Below are positions 6,106 to 14,175 of a stretch of DNA of 21,974 bases, piece by piece (position 1 is the stretch's first letter; each line of letters starts with the position of its first letter). This DNA is from Candidatus Alcyoniella australis (lineage in GTDB: Bacteria; Lernaellota; Lernaellaia; JAVCCG01; Alcyoniellaceae), in the NCBI GenBank assembly GCA_030765605.1, contig JAVCCG010000079.1:1-21974 (forward strand), in the 5' to 3' direction. The notes under the pieces were generated by a model. That model ran no database searches. It was not told where the DNA came from and saw only the letters and a list, made by a program, of their open reading frames with translations. A program made the translations under genes and the position numbers.

Positions 6106-7665
6106 ATGAGAAAAACAACGGAATTAATATCTTTCATCGCAGCGTTGTCTTTCCTGCTGTTTCAGTTGAATGGTTGCTTTAGCTTGGCTTCGCAAGGTAA
6201 CGAAATGTTGGGTGCCATTGGTACCGAGTATCAGGATAAACCTGATGTTGCAATCGAGTCAGATTTGGAATCCAGAAGCGAGGCGGAGGACAACATTTGG
6301 ATCGACGAGGATTTCCTCGAAAAGAATCCACAAGCTAGAATTGTTCATCTATTAAGCTTTGAAGCCGCGCAGTACAAGACCGTTTTCGATAGGAAAGATA
6401 AATGGATCGATGCGGTCATGTCGCCGAACGGTCGGTATGTGGCTTATCGGCTGGATGCGCCTGAAATCAATTTTGACGGGCGCTGGCAACAAAACGAACT
6501 AATTGGCATCGATTCAACTAAAGTTCCTCGGCTGTATATATTGGATGTCGATAATCAAAACACGCTGGCAATCCCCGGAGACAATGAAAAAGTCGTGGTG
6601 TTCTCCAAGGGAAGAACGAATAGCGCACCAAGATGGGCGTTCTCCTCGGATTCGCAACGTTTCGCTTGTGTCGTGTTCGATATCGCCAGCCAGAGTTATC
6701 TATTGAGAATCGTGGATATAAATACCGGCCAAACAGAGGATATAGCGGGTCTGGGACTGCTTACCGGCTTGCCGAGCTTCGTCGGATGGCTGAATAACGA
6801 TGAAGGTTTGGTAGTTTTAATGGCCCGTAGATCAGAATATACTTATCAGTTTTCTAACAATCCTTACTCCAGGGAAAACGCTACCAAGGATATAAACCAG
6901 TGGAGGGCGGCGAGCAGTACCAATTTAGAGCTCTATATAATGAAACAGGGGCAAATCGACAAGCCTGAAATTATCATAAAAAACATAGAGCGTTATTATG
7001 TCGATTATGCTAATGACCGCTTGTGTGTCGGCTACGTGACGGTTAATCTGAGCATGCCCGAGGGCAGTAATTATTCCTATGGTATTAAAGCATATGATAT
7101 AGATCAAGGTGAAATATTCGAATTTAACGAGATCATAGATATCGGCTTTACAAAAAGCTACGATGCACCGTGGGTGTCGGTGAGTGCGAGCGGAACGTAC
7201 TTGGCGGCTCCCATATCCTTGAAAGGCAAAGGGCTGCGTTTGATAAATATAGATACCGGGAACAACATCGACTTCGAAAATGTATCGAGATGGGGCTGTT
7301 ACGGCGTCTGGTCGAAAGACGAAAGTTATTTTATTCGAAGAGACATACATCCGATTAAGTATTTCTGCAACGGGCGGATGGAAAAGCTCGACCTGCCTCC
7401 CCAGTCAAAAATGCACTGGCTGCCCAATGGAAATAGCATGCTCTATTTCGATGGTACTTTAGGCGGTCTGCTATCGTCGAGCGCAAAGCTGATACTTGCG
7501 GATGTAGATGACCAATGCCATACCATTGTGATGATTTCAGAGCTTGGAAGCAATACGAATTTGCGTTCGCTGACAGAAGACGGGGAAAGGGCGTTGATCA
7601 CGACCAACAAACCTAAAAAGACGATCGATATCTGGTTGCTGGAGCTTCCCGATTTTGAGCAATAA
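6106..7665 (+). CDS. Hypothetical lipoprotein with TolB/PD40-like beta-propeller repeats
   Basis: This is a 519-residue protein. An N-terminal hydrophobic stretch (9-23) ends in LNGC, a good lipobox with Cys 24. The rest shows repeated propeller-blade-like units, each with a serine-pro/ser-glycine/asp turn and a beta strand: VMSPNGRYVAYRL, AFSSDSQRFACVV, SVSASGTYLAAPI and SLTEDGERALITT. It ends in TIDIWLLELPDFEQ, typical of the last strand of TolB-like propellers. I do not recognise a specific family. GAGAGAG precedes the ATG. The base composition is unusual: 33% GC in 6961-7020 against 72% in 15361-15420 of the glycyl radical gene. With flanking IS remnants this suggests horizontal acquisition. 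The likely location is the outer membrane or periplasm. Confidence 0.7.
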   Translation: MRKTTELISFIAALSFLLFQLNGCFSLASQGNEMLGAIGTEYQDKPDVAIESDLESRSEAEDNIWIDEDFLEKNPQARIVHLLSFEAAQYKTVFDRKDKWIDAVMSPNGRYVAYRLDAPEINFDGRWQQNELIGIDSTKVPRLYILDVDNQNTLAIPGDNEKVVVFSKGRTNSAPRWAFSSDSQRFACVVFDIASQSYLLRIVDINTGQTEDIAGLGLLTGLPSFVGWLNNDEGLVVLMARRSEYTYQFSNNPYSRENATKDINQWRAASSTNLELYIMKQGQIDKPEIIIKNIERYYVDYANDRLCVGYVTVNLSMPEGSNYSYGIKAYDIDQGEIFEFNEIIDIGFTKSYDAPWVSVSASGTYLAAPISLKGKGLRLINIDTGNNIDFENVSRWGCYGVWSKDESYFIRRDIHPIKYFCNGRMEKLDLPPQSKMHWLPNGNSMLYFDGTLGGLLSSSAKLILADVDDQCHTIVMISELGSNTNLRSLTEDGERALITTNKPKKTIDIWLLELPDFEQ

Positions 7666-7725
7666 CGGCTCGGAGATCCACCTGTTGGGATTGAGGTTGA
7701 AAGCGAAAATTAGGGCCTAAAAACA

Positions 7726-7745
7726 ACCTGTCCCTCTCCAAAACT
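7726..7745 (+). repeat. IS terminal inverted repeat, downstream end
   Basis: ACCTGTCCCTCTCCAAAACT read on the plus strand differs at one of 20 positions from the inverted copy at 5243-5262. It faces into the transposase C-terminal remnant, as expected for the 3' end of a minus-strand IS. Confidence 0.65.
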
Positions 7746-7913
7746 AGATCGTGGGTGATTTCAACCGTGAATTTGGGTCATCGCCCATCCGTAGCAGCGG
7801 GTCGCCATCAGTGGGAGCATCGGCCTGGACAGGGGTTCAAGGTAAATTCCGTCAGCTGGACGCACCGCGGCCTATTCGACGTATCCCGCGCCTCAGCCTG
7901 AACTCGCCGAACC

Positions 7914-8040
7914 CTACGCCACGTCGCGCCACTCGTAGCGATGGTGCAGGCCGCCGATTCTCGGTAGGGCGATAACCCGCGCGGCATAAGAAGTGCGGCG
8001 TTGGGCGGGCCGTGAGATCGGCGCGTCCTTCGCCAATCCA
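7914..8040 (-). pseudogene. Integrase-type transposase, C-terminal remnant
   Basis: On the minus strand ending at TAG 7914-7916 the frame reads RVIALPRIGGLHHRYEWRDVA. The GGLHHxY tail is characteristic of the C-terminus of rve-type IS transposases. Upstream, the plausible continuation RPTPHFLCRAG lies in another frame, so at least one frameshift separates them. The start at 8040 is approximate. The stop lies about 170 nt inside the IS end at 7726-7745. Confidence 0.5.
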
Positions 8041-8335
8041 TAGTGGCAGCGGTCGGAGCAGCACGGCGGATCGCGCCTTGCTCATCGCGGGTACGGTCAT
8101 CCTGTTGCGGCAAAAAGTTTTTCCACCTCAGCCATCATTGAGAAGTCCTGGACGCCCATTCGAAAATCGTCTATCCAACCCCGCCAAAAATAAGGACTCG
8201 CAAGTCTTCGAACCTACGGGCCTTTTCTCCTTTGACCACGGCTTGCACATGCTATTTATAAAACCCTTGTTGCAGCGTAGAATCTGCTCGCAGCAGTCGG
8301 TTTAAACAATTCGGCCCTGATGGAAGAAGTCCGCT

Positions 8336-9817
8336 TTGAGAATACACCCTGATGCCGCGATCTGGACGCTCGTCGTGGCGTTGCTGCTTTGCTGCGCCTG
8401 TGCCGCGGACAGCGACGCGGACGATGATGACGACGATGCAGCCGGGGACGACGATGCTGTGGATGACGACGATTTTGGCGATGACGACGACGCGCCCAAT
8501 CCATACCAGGGGATGCAACCCGACGGCCTGATGATCGTCGAGATTCTGGGCATCGCCAGCCACATGTCCACCGGCCCGCAATACAGCTGGCCGCGTGAGT
8601 TCGAGATCGAGCAATCGGTGGCCGCGGGCGTGCACACCTCGCGCCGCGGGTTCTATTGGAACCACATCGAGCCCCAGGACGACCAGTGGCAGTTCGCGGG
8701 CTACGACGTGATGATCGACCTGTTGGTCCAGGCCGGGCTGACTCCGATGGCGATGCTCACGCGCGGCGTGAGCTGGGCCATGCCCAACGGCAGCCCCAGC
8801 GACATCGACCCTGCGGTCTTCGCGGACTTCACCGGCACCGTGGCCCAGCGCTACGCCGATCAGATCGACCTCTACGAGATCTGGAACGAGCCCAACATGG
8901 GGCGCTTCTGGTCGCCCCAGGCTGATCCCGAGCATTTCGGGCTGCTGCTCAAGGCCGCCTATGCCGGCGTGCATGAGCAGGACCCCACGGCCCAGGTATT
9001 GTTCGGCGGCCTTAGCCCGCTTGACGACAACCTGTTCGACCCGCGCGGCATCTGGAACTTCGTCGCGCGCGTGGGCGAGGCGCATCCGGACCTCTGCCAG
9101 CACATCGACGGTCTGGCGATCCATCCCTACACTTTCCTGCAACAGCCCGGGCCGGAGTACTCGCTGGACCTGGGTTTCTATCGCTACCCCAACCTGCGCG
9201 ACAGCATCGGCCAGGCGCGCGGCCTGCTCGAGCAGCTGGGCTGCGGCGAGATCCCGATCCACCTGACGGAGATGGGCTGGCCGAGCCTGCTGATCGGCCA
9301 GGAGCGTCAGGCCGCGTATTTTCAGCGGGGCGTGCTGCTTGCGGCCTCGATCAATGTGCAGAGCTTCTGCTGGTACACGTTCTTTGATGAGACGCCCGAT
9401 TCAACGATTCCAACCGAGGACTACTTCGGCCTCTACCACTTGCCCGACGAGGACGAGCTGACCGACCCGCCGCCCAAGGAGGCTTATCACACGCTGGTCG
9501 GCCTCAACCAGGTGTTGGGGCAATCGCGCTACGCCGGCGACCTGGGCGCGGTCCTGGGGTGGGATGAGGCAAACTTCGCGCTGGTCTTTGTCGACGACGC
9601 CGACGCCTGGACCGTGGCCCTCTGGCACTTCAGCGAAAAGTTCAACGAGCAGGCGCAGGCCGCCGTGCCATTGCACCCCGCGGCCGTGGGCCAATGGACA
9701 CTGTTCGACGAACACGGAGCCGAGCTCGAGAGCGGAGATGCGACGGACGCGGAGCTCGAGTTGACGATCTCGGGCGAGGTGCGCTTCCTGCGCTTCTGGG
9801 TCCAGCCGGAATCGTGA
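8336..9817 (+). CDS. Asp-rich-linker lipoprotein, clan GH-A glycoside hydrolase (GH39/GH5-like)
   Basis: The 493-residue protein uses a TTG start at 8336; GGAAG lies 9 nt upstream and no in-frame ATG exists before the catalytic domain. A signal segment ends in LLLCCACAAD, with Cys 22 the likely lipid site. It is followed by an Asp/Ala linker (25-55) with runs of four to six Asp. The TIM-barrel domain runs from about 65 to 400. EIWNEPN puts the acid/base at Glu 185, and HLTEMGWPS puts the nucleophile at Glu 312; both are clan GH-A signatures. A small beta domain likely forms the C-terminus (about 400-493). Substrate is unknown, perhaps xylan- or arabinan-like polysaccharide if GH39-like. It is likely exported and surface anchored. 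The neighbours give no pathway context, and it converges on the operon to its right. Confidence 0.8.
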   Translation: MRIHPDAAIWTLVVALLLCCACAADSDADDDDDDAAGDDDAVDDDDFGDDDDAPNPYQGMQPDGLMIVEILGIASHMSTGPQYSWPREFEIEQSVAAGVHTSRRGFYWNHIEPQDDQWQFAGYDVMIDLLVQAGLTPMAMLTRGVSWAMPNGSPSDIDPAVFADFTGTVAQRYADQIDLYEIWNEPNMGRFWSPQADPEHFGLLLKAAYAGVHEQDPTAQVLFGGLSPLDDNLFDPRGIWNFVARVGEAHPDLCQHIDGLAIHPYTFLQQPGPEYSLDLGFYRYPNLRDSIGQARGLLEQLGCGEIPIHLTEMGWPSLLIGQERQAAYFQRGVLLAASINVQSFCWYTFFDETPDSTIPTEDYFGLYHLPDEDELTDPPPKEAYHTLVGLNQVLGQSRYAGDLGAVLGWDEANFALVFVDDADAWTVALWHFSEKFNEQAQAAVPLHPAAVGQWTLFDEHGAELESGDATDAELELTISGEVRFLRFWVQPES

Positions 9818-9854
9818 TCAACCGCGTCGCGCGGAAGATCGTCTTACTTGCGAT

Positions 9855-11021
9855 TTATGATCCGGACCGCTGGTCGAAGCGCCGCGCAAAGAGAATGCTG
9901 GCCATGGTGACCCTCAACATCTGGACCGTGCCGCCTGCCACGCGCCAAGCCAGCGCGTCGCGGTGCATGCGCTCCACCGGAAACTCGCGGCTGTAGCCGT
10001 ATCCGCCGAAAATCAACATCGCCTCGTTGGTCACCTCGGCCACCATCTCGTTGGCAAAACACTTGCCCATGGCCGATTCGTACATCGAGGGGAAGCCGCG
10101 CCCGGCTCCCAGTGCCGCGCGGTAGACCAGCAGACGCGCTGCGTCGAGCTTGGTGGCCATGTCCACGATCTTGAACTGCACGTCCTGAAACTCGCAGATC
10201 GGGCGGCCGAAGGCCTGGCGCTCCACAGCGTAGCGCTTGGCCTCATCCACCGCGGCCCCGGCCACGCCCAGGCACATCGCCGAGTTGCCGCAGCGTTCCA
10301 GGTCGAAGGTGGTCATCAGGTTGCGGAACTCGCCGATCTTGATCACCACCGCTTCGCTCGGCACGAACACGTCCTCGAAGATCAGGTCGCACGAGGGCAT
10401 GCCGCGCAGGCCCATGAATTGTTCCTGCCTGCCGAAGCTGAACCCGGGCGCGCCCTTGGGCACCAGCACCGCGCCGATCCCCTTGTACCCCGGCGTGTCG
10501 CCAAAGCGGCAGTAGACCAGGTAGTGGCTGGCCACTCCCGCGCCGGTGATGAAGGTCTTGCGGCCGTTGAGCAAATAGCCGCCGTCGTGTTCCACCAGTT
10601 TGGTGCTCAGGCTCGTCAGGTCGGAGCCGGCCTCGGGCTCGGTCATGCAGACCGACACGCTCAGCTCACCGCGACACACGCCGGGCAGCACTTCCTGTTT
10701 GTGTTCCGTGGTGCCGAAAGAATCGATCACGCGCACCGGCCCGACGTTGGATTCGAACACCGGCGCCGCGATCATCGGCGAGAAACGCGCCAGGGTTTCG
10801 ATCGCCAGCACCGCGTCGATTCCCGGCCGCCCGCCGCCGCCGTACTCAGGCGAGACAGTCATGCCCAGCAGCCCCATCTCGCCAAAGGTCTTCATCAGCG
10901 CGTGCGGGAACTCGCCGCTCTCGTCGACTTCGGCGGCCAGCTTGCGGAAGTTCTCGCGCTCGCCCATGCGCTGCAAGGTATCAACGAGCATTTTCTGTTC
11001 GTCGCTAAATTCGAAATTCAT
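9855..11021 (-). CDS. Acyl-CoA dehydrogenase (isovaleryl-CoA-type active site)
   Basis: This is a 388-residue flavoprotein of normal family length. It contains the FAD/substrate segment VCMTEPEAGSDLTSLST (124-140), LNGRKTFITGAG, RQAFGRPICEFQDVQ and IFGGYGYSREFPVERMHRD. The usual catalytic Glu of the YEGT motif is absent: that site reads AGGT (362-365). Glu 242 in FDLER sits where isovaleryl- and long-chain-acyl-CoA dehydrogenases carry their base, so the enzyme is probably active with that geometry. AAGGAA precedes the ATG, and only 27 nt separate it from the MmgE/PrpD gene. As the last gene of the operon it would introduce an alpha,beta double bond in the CoA thioester made by the CoA-transferase. 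The substrate is unknown. Confidence 0.93.
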   Translation of the reverse strand: MNFEFSDEQKMLVDTLQRMGERENFRKLAAEVDESGEFPHALMKTFGEMGLLGMTVSPEYGGGGRPGIDAVLAIETLARFSPMIAAPVFESNVGPVRVIDSFGTTEHKQEVLPGVCRGELSVSVCMTEPEAGSDLTSLSTKLVEHDGGYLLNGRKTFITGAGVASHYLVYCRFGDTPGYKGIGAVLVPKGAPGFSFGRQEQFMGLRGMPSCDLIFEDVFVPSEAVVIKIGEFRNLMTTFDLERCGNSAMCLGVAGAAVDEAKRYAVERQAFGRPICEFQDVQFKIVDMATKLDAARLLVYRAALGAGRGFPSMYESAMGKCFANEMVAEVTNEAMLIFGGYGYSREFPVERMHRDALAWRVAGGTVQMLRVTMASILFARRFDQRSGS

Positions 11022-11048
11022 TTACTGTTCCTTATTGGGTCGGGTTGA

Positions 11049-12416
11049 TCAGGCAAGCGCGGTCAGCTGCCGCACGTCGGCCAGTTGGTCAAGCCCCATC
11101 GTTAGTGCGCAGATTCGATCGAGCGTTGCCGGGTCTTGGCTGCGGCCAAACGCGCGCAGCTTGGCCGCCAGGTCATCGGCGCTCAGCGGGTCGCGTGGAT
11201 CGCCCTTGGGAATATCGATCTGTTTGCTGCGCAGCTCACCGTCATCCATGGTGATCTGCACCCGGCTCGCCGTGTACTCGGGGTAGCGATCGTTGAGCTC
11301 CGGATCGATGCTCACGCGCACCTTGGCGGCCAGGCTTTGCAGCTGCGGGTCGCTGATCCGCTCCTCGCGCACCTGGGCCGGGCCCATGGCCCGGTCCAGC
11401 AGGCAGGCGGCAACTACATAGGGGATCGAGAATTGCGCGGAGACGAACGTGCTCGATGCGTCAACCGGCTTGCCCACGGCGATCATCGCGATGCCGTAGG
11501 TCAACGCTTCGATGGTTGTGATTCGTTCCACCGCGAACCCCGGCTGATCCGCCAGCTCCAGCGCGGCCTGGGCGCAGCCGTGCGTGTGACGGCAGGCGGT
11601 GAACGGTTTGAAATAGATGTCCATGATCGAGAACGACTCGCCCAGCCCCTCCGTGATGCGATCCATCTGCGGCTCGCTGTTAGTGGTGATCTTGGTGAAC
11701 CCGCCGCCCAGATGCGAGCCCTCGAGCACGTAGGGCGGGCCGCTGATTCCGGCCGCGGCCAACCCGGCGGCACTTAGGGCGACGCTGGCAGCCTGGCCGC
11801 CTTGTAGGATCTTGGCCGTGAATCCACCCATCAGGGTTTCGGCCATACTCAGCGGCAGCAGATATCCGGCAATGCCCAAGGCGTTGAGCAGCGTTGCGTT
11901 ATCCAGACCCATCAGCATCCCGGCAGCCGCGGTCGCGCCGAACGTCCCGCAGGTGCCGGTGGGTAAAAAACCGCCCAGGGTGTGGAATGGATGTATGGCG
12001 GCCGCGATCCGGCCCGCGACCTCGTACCCGGCCACGATCGCGGTGATCAGCTCCTTGCCCGAACAGCCGCGCTGCTCGGCCACGGCCAGTGCCGCGGGGA
12101 TCACGGCCACCCCCGGATGATTGCCGCCGAAGCGCAGCCCGTCCTGCGCCTCGATCGCCTCTGCCGCCACGCCGTTGAGCAACGCAGCTTGGTGCGCTCC
12201 GGTGCGCAATTTGCAACCCAGGGCCGTGGCCTGGGGCGGCCCGTCCAGGGAGCGCACATAGTCGGTCACGCTGCGCACGGCCTCGAGCTCGTGCGAGCCG
12301 TAGACGTTGGCCAAAAAATCGAGGAAGCACAGCCGAGTCTTTGCGACCACCGGCTGCGGCAATTGATCGAAGGTCAGATCGGTACAGAACTTTGCCAGCT
12401 TGCGCGCGTACTCCAT
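11049..12416 (-). CDS. MmgE/PrpD-family protein (2-methylcitrate dehydratase-like)
   Basis: This is a 455-residue protein. Family landmarks are the N-terminal helix pair ending in FLDFLANVYGS, AQDGLRFGGNHPGVAVIPAAL, a long Gly/Ala-rich helical stretch with GTFGATAAAGMLMGL, and FKPFTACRHTHGCAQAALEL. Members catalyse dehydration or hydration of (methyl)citrate, cis-aconitate decarboxylation, or other unassigned lyase reactions. The frame opens upstream at 12563, but that part lies in the CoA-transferase gene and is not family-like. The ATG at 12416, with GAGGG upstream and 8 nt after the previous stop, is the natural start. Next to an acyl-CoA dehydrogenase and a CoA-transferase, a hydratase or dehydratase step on a branched di- or tricarboxylate is plausible. 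PrpB/PrpC partners are absent, so it is not the methylcitrate cycle. Confidence 0.9.
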   Translation of the reverse strand: MEYARKLAKFCTDLTFDQLPQPVVAKTRLCFLDFLANVYGSHELEAVRSVTDYVRSLDGPPQATALGCKLRTGAHQAALLNGVAAEAIEAQDGLRFGGNHPGVAVIPAALAVAEQRGCSGKELITAIVAGYEVAGRIAAAIHPFHTLGGFLPTGTCGTFGATAAAGMLMGLDNATLLNALGIAGYLLPLSMAETLMGGFTAKILQGGQAASVALSAAGLAAAGISGPPYVLEGSHLGGGFTKITTNSEPQMDRITEGLGESFSIMDIYFKPFTACRHTHGCAQAALELADQPGFAVERITTIEALTYGIAMIAVGKPVDASSTFVSAQFSIPYVVAACLLDRAMGPAQVREERISDPQLQSLAAKVRVSIDPELNDRYPEYTASRVQITMDDGELRSKQIDIPKGDPRDPLSADDLAAKLRAFGRSQDPATLDRICALTMGLDQLADVRQLTALA

Positions 12417-12424
12417 GGTTGCCC

Positions 12425-13225
12425 TCACACGTATCCGCGGCTCTCGTAGACCGCGATCATCCCTTGAGGATCGAGCACCTCGCGCAGCACCCGCAGTTCC
12501 TCGGCGCTGGGCGGCGGTGTTTCGCACACGTCGTCGGCGATGCGCAAATCCCACGGCGTGCACTGCACGATCTCGTCGATGGTGTTCCCCGGGTGATAGC
12601 TGGCCAGATAGGCCTCGCCCGTTGATTTGTCAAAACGCATCAGCGCCTTGTTGGTGATCAAGGCGTGCGGCCCGGTGTCCGGCGGCAGCCCGGCCCGTTC
12701 GCGACCGTCCGGGCCGTCGATGTACCCCGGCGTGGTGATGAAGTCCACGCGCGCGGCCAGACGGCGCTTGTCGTGCAGCGCGATGATCAGCACCTTGCGG
12801 GCCAGCGAGCCGATCGGGTTGGCGCCGCCGCTTCCGGGCAGGCGGCTGCGGGGATTGTCGTAGGGGCCGATGCAGGTGGTGTTGATGTTGCCGAAACGGT
12901 CGACCTGGCTGCCGGCCAGAAACCCGACGTCGACCCAGCCGCCCTGGAGGAACATGCCCATCACCTCGATCAACCCGCCGATCATCGCCGCGCCGGGATT
13001 GAGGCACGGATCGCCCACCGAGAGCGCCGGGCGCTTGGGCGCGGCGTCGTAGACCCCGGACTCCTGCATCATCCGCGCGTTGGGCGCGTGGGTGTGACGC
13101 GCGATGTTGGCCGACATCGTGGGGAAGCCGGTGCCCACGATCACCACCTCGTGGTCCTCGATCTCGCGCGCGCCGCAGCAGGCGATCAGTTCCGGTTTGA
13201 TGTAGTCGCCCAAGTCAGTGCCCAT
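12425..13225 (-). CDS. Family I CoA-transferase, beta subunit (glutaconate CoA-transferase B-like)
   Basis: This 266-residue subunit has the CoA-transferase I fold. NARMMQESGVYDA presents Glu 55 at the place of the catalytic glutamate of glutaconate CoA-transferase B, which forms the glutamyl-CoA intermediate. The conserved GFLAGSQVDRFGNINTT and FITTPGYIDGPDGRERAG segments follow. Because the glutamate is kept, a true transferase is more likely than an IpdAB-type ring-opening hydrolase. GGGGTGA lies 3 nt before the ATG, and the gene starts 14 nt after the alpha-subunit stop, so the two are co-expressed. It would activate an acid produced by the operon as a CoA thioester using an unidentified donor such as acetyl- or succinyl-CoA. 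Confidence 0.9.
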   Translation of the reverse strand: MGTDLGDYIKPELIACCGAREIEDHEVVIVGTGFPTMSANIARHTHAPNARMMQESGVYDAAPKRPALSVGDPCLNPGAAMIGGLIEVMGMFLQGGWVDVGFLAGSQVDRFGNINTTCIGPYDNPRSRLPGSGGANPIGSLARKVLIIALHDKRRLAARVDFITTPGYIDGPDGRERAGLPPDTGPHALITNKALMRFDKSTGEAYLASYHPGNTIDEIVQCTPWDLRIADDVCETPPPSAEELRVLREVLDPQGMIAVYESRGYV

Positions 13226-13239
13226 CGTTCACCCCGAAT

Positions 13240-14175
13240 TTAATATGCGTAGCTCACCGGGTAGCTGTAATCGAACTCCGACTGCAACCCCTTGAAGGTC
13301 GAGTATCCGAACGTCTCGATGAAGTGCTGGACGTATTCCTCACGGTTCGTCACGCCGAAAACCCACTCGTCGAGAAAGGCCTGGAAGCCCTCGGTGGTCT
13401 CGGATGCGGACTTGTAGAGGTTGGCAAACGTCATGTCCACGTCGTAGAACCCCGGCGCATAACCCGGGTGCGCTCCGAACGGCTCCTGGACCACCGCGAC
13501 CACCTTGAAGTCCGGGACAATGGTGCGCGAGGGGTCCTTGCCGATCACCTCGCGGTCCACGATCCGCTCGCAGCTGACGATCACCTTGCGTGCGGCGTTG
13601 GCGCCCATCTGGCAGTCGCCGCCGATGCCCCAGATCTGGGCGTTGCCCTCGGCGTCGGACTGCTGCACGTGGATGATCGCCACGTCGGGATTGAGCGCCG
13701 GGACCAGCAGCGTGTTCTTGCCGTCGAAGGGCGATTGAATCAGCTTGTACTTGTCCTCGCCCATGAACGAGCGCACGTTGAGCAAATCCGAGCCGAGCAT
13801 GTCCTTACTGGGCACGAACGGCAGGCCCATGGCACCGGCCATCAGCATCAGCGGCAGCGAGAGGTTGGTGTACTCCTCGACCTCAATCGCGTGGGGGATC
13901 TGCTGCTCCATCGCGCGGCGATAGCAGCGCCCCAGGCCGAAAAATCCCAGCGAGAGAAACGTCGAGACGAAGCGTTTCACCGCGCCCGCGCCGATCAGCA
14001 TGTCGAAATCGTCGGCCGCGTTGCTGCGCACGATGGTCAGGCCGCTGCGGCGCTGGCGGATAATCTCGTGGATCGCGGCGAACGGCGTGCGGCAGATGTA
14101 CCCGCCGATAAACAGGAAGCTGTCGTCGGGCACGTGGTCGGCCACCGCCTCGCGCATGGTGCAAACTTTACTCAT
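13240..14175 (-). CDS. Family I CoA-transferase, alpha subunit (glutaconate CoA-transferase A/IpdA-like)
   Basis: This is a 311-residue protein. MREAVADHVPDDSFLFIGGYICRTPFAA is the Gly-rich oxyanion/CoA-binding start of family I alpha subunits. PALNPDVAIIHVQQSDAEGNAQIWG is the family's central signature. The open frame continues upstream to 14724 inside the glycyl radical gene, but the ATG at 14175 has an excellent GGAGGAGG site. It also overlaps the preceding stop by 4 nt (ATGA), a sign of translational coupling to the glycyl radical enzyme. It forms the heteromeric transferase with the next gene. The substrate acid is unknown; the coupling suggests it is the product of, or close to, the glycyl radical reaction. 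Confidence 0.9.
   Translation of the reverse strand: MSKVCTMREAVADHVPDDSFLFIGGYICRTPFAAIHEIIRQRRSGLTIVRSNAADDFDMLIGAGAVKRFVSTFLSLGFFGLGRCYRRAMEQQIPHAIEVEEYTNLSLPLMLMAGAMGLPFVPSKDMLGSDLLNVRSFMGEDKYKLIQSPFDGKNTLLVPALNPDVAIIHVQQSDAEGNAQIWGIGGDCQMGANAARKVIVSCERIVDREVIGKDPSRTIVPDFKVVAVVQEPFGAHPGYAPGFYDVDMTFANLYKSASETTEGFQAFLDEWVFGVTNREEYVQHFIETFGYSTFKGLQSEFDYSYPVSYAY

Larger units (their letters stand above)
7666..8335. other. 670-bp gap without an intact gene: IS remnant and upstream region of the glycosidase gene
   Basis: It holds an IS end (7726-7745), a transposase C-terminal remnant (7914 to about 8040) and decayed sequence. A short minus-strand frame at about 8104-8166 starts MGVQDFSMMAEVEKLF and stops after 20 codons; it looks like a broken gene start. 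AGGTTG/CAACCT (7694-7699/7724-7729) can pair after the propeller gene, but no T run follows. I see no RNA gene here. Confidence 0.5.

Noticed and set aside
8190-8225. GGTTCGAA on the minus strand, like a tRNA T-loop
   Set aside because: No acceptor stem, anticodon arm or CCA end can be folded around it.
8252-9262. Minus-strand open frame of 336 residues
   Set aside because: Antisense to the glycosidase, whose catalytic motifs fix the coding strand.
9820-9840. CCGCG/CGCGG hairpin between convergent genes as a terminator
   Set aside because: The stem is only 5 bp and no T run follows on either strand.
9963-11048. Plus-strand open frame of 361 residues
   Set aside because: Antisense to the acyl-CoA dehydrogenase; composition typical of a shadow frame.
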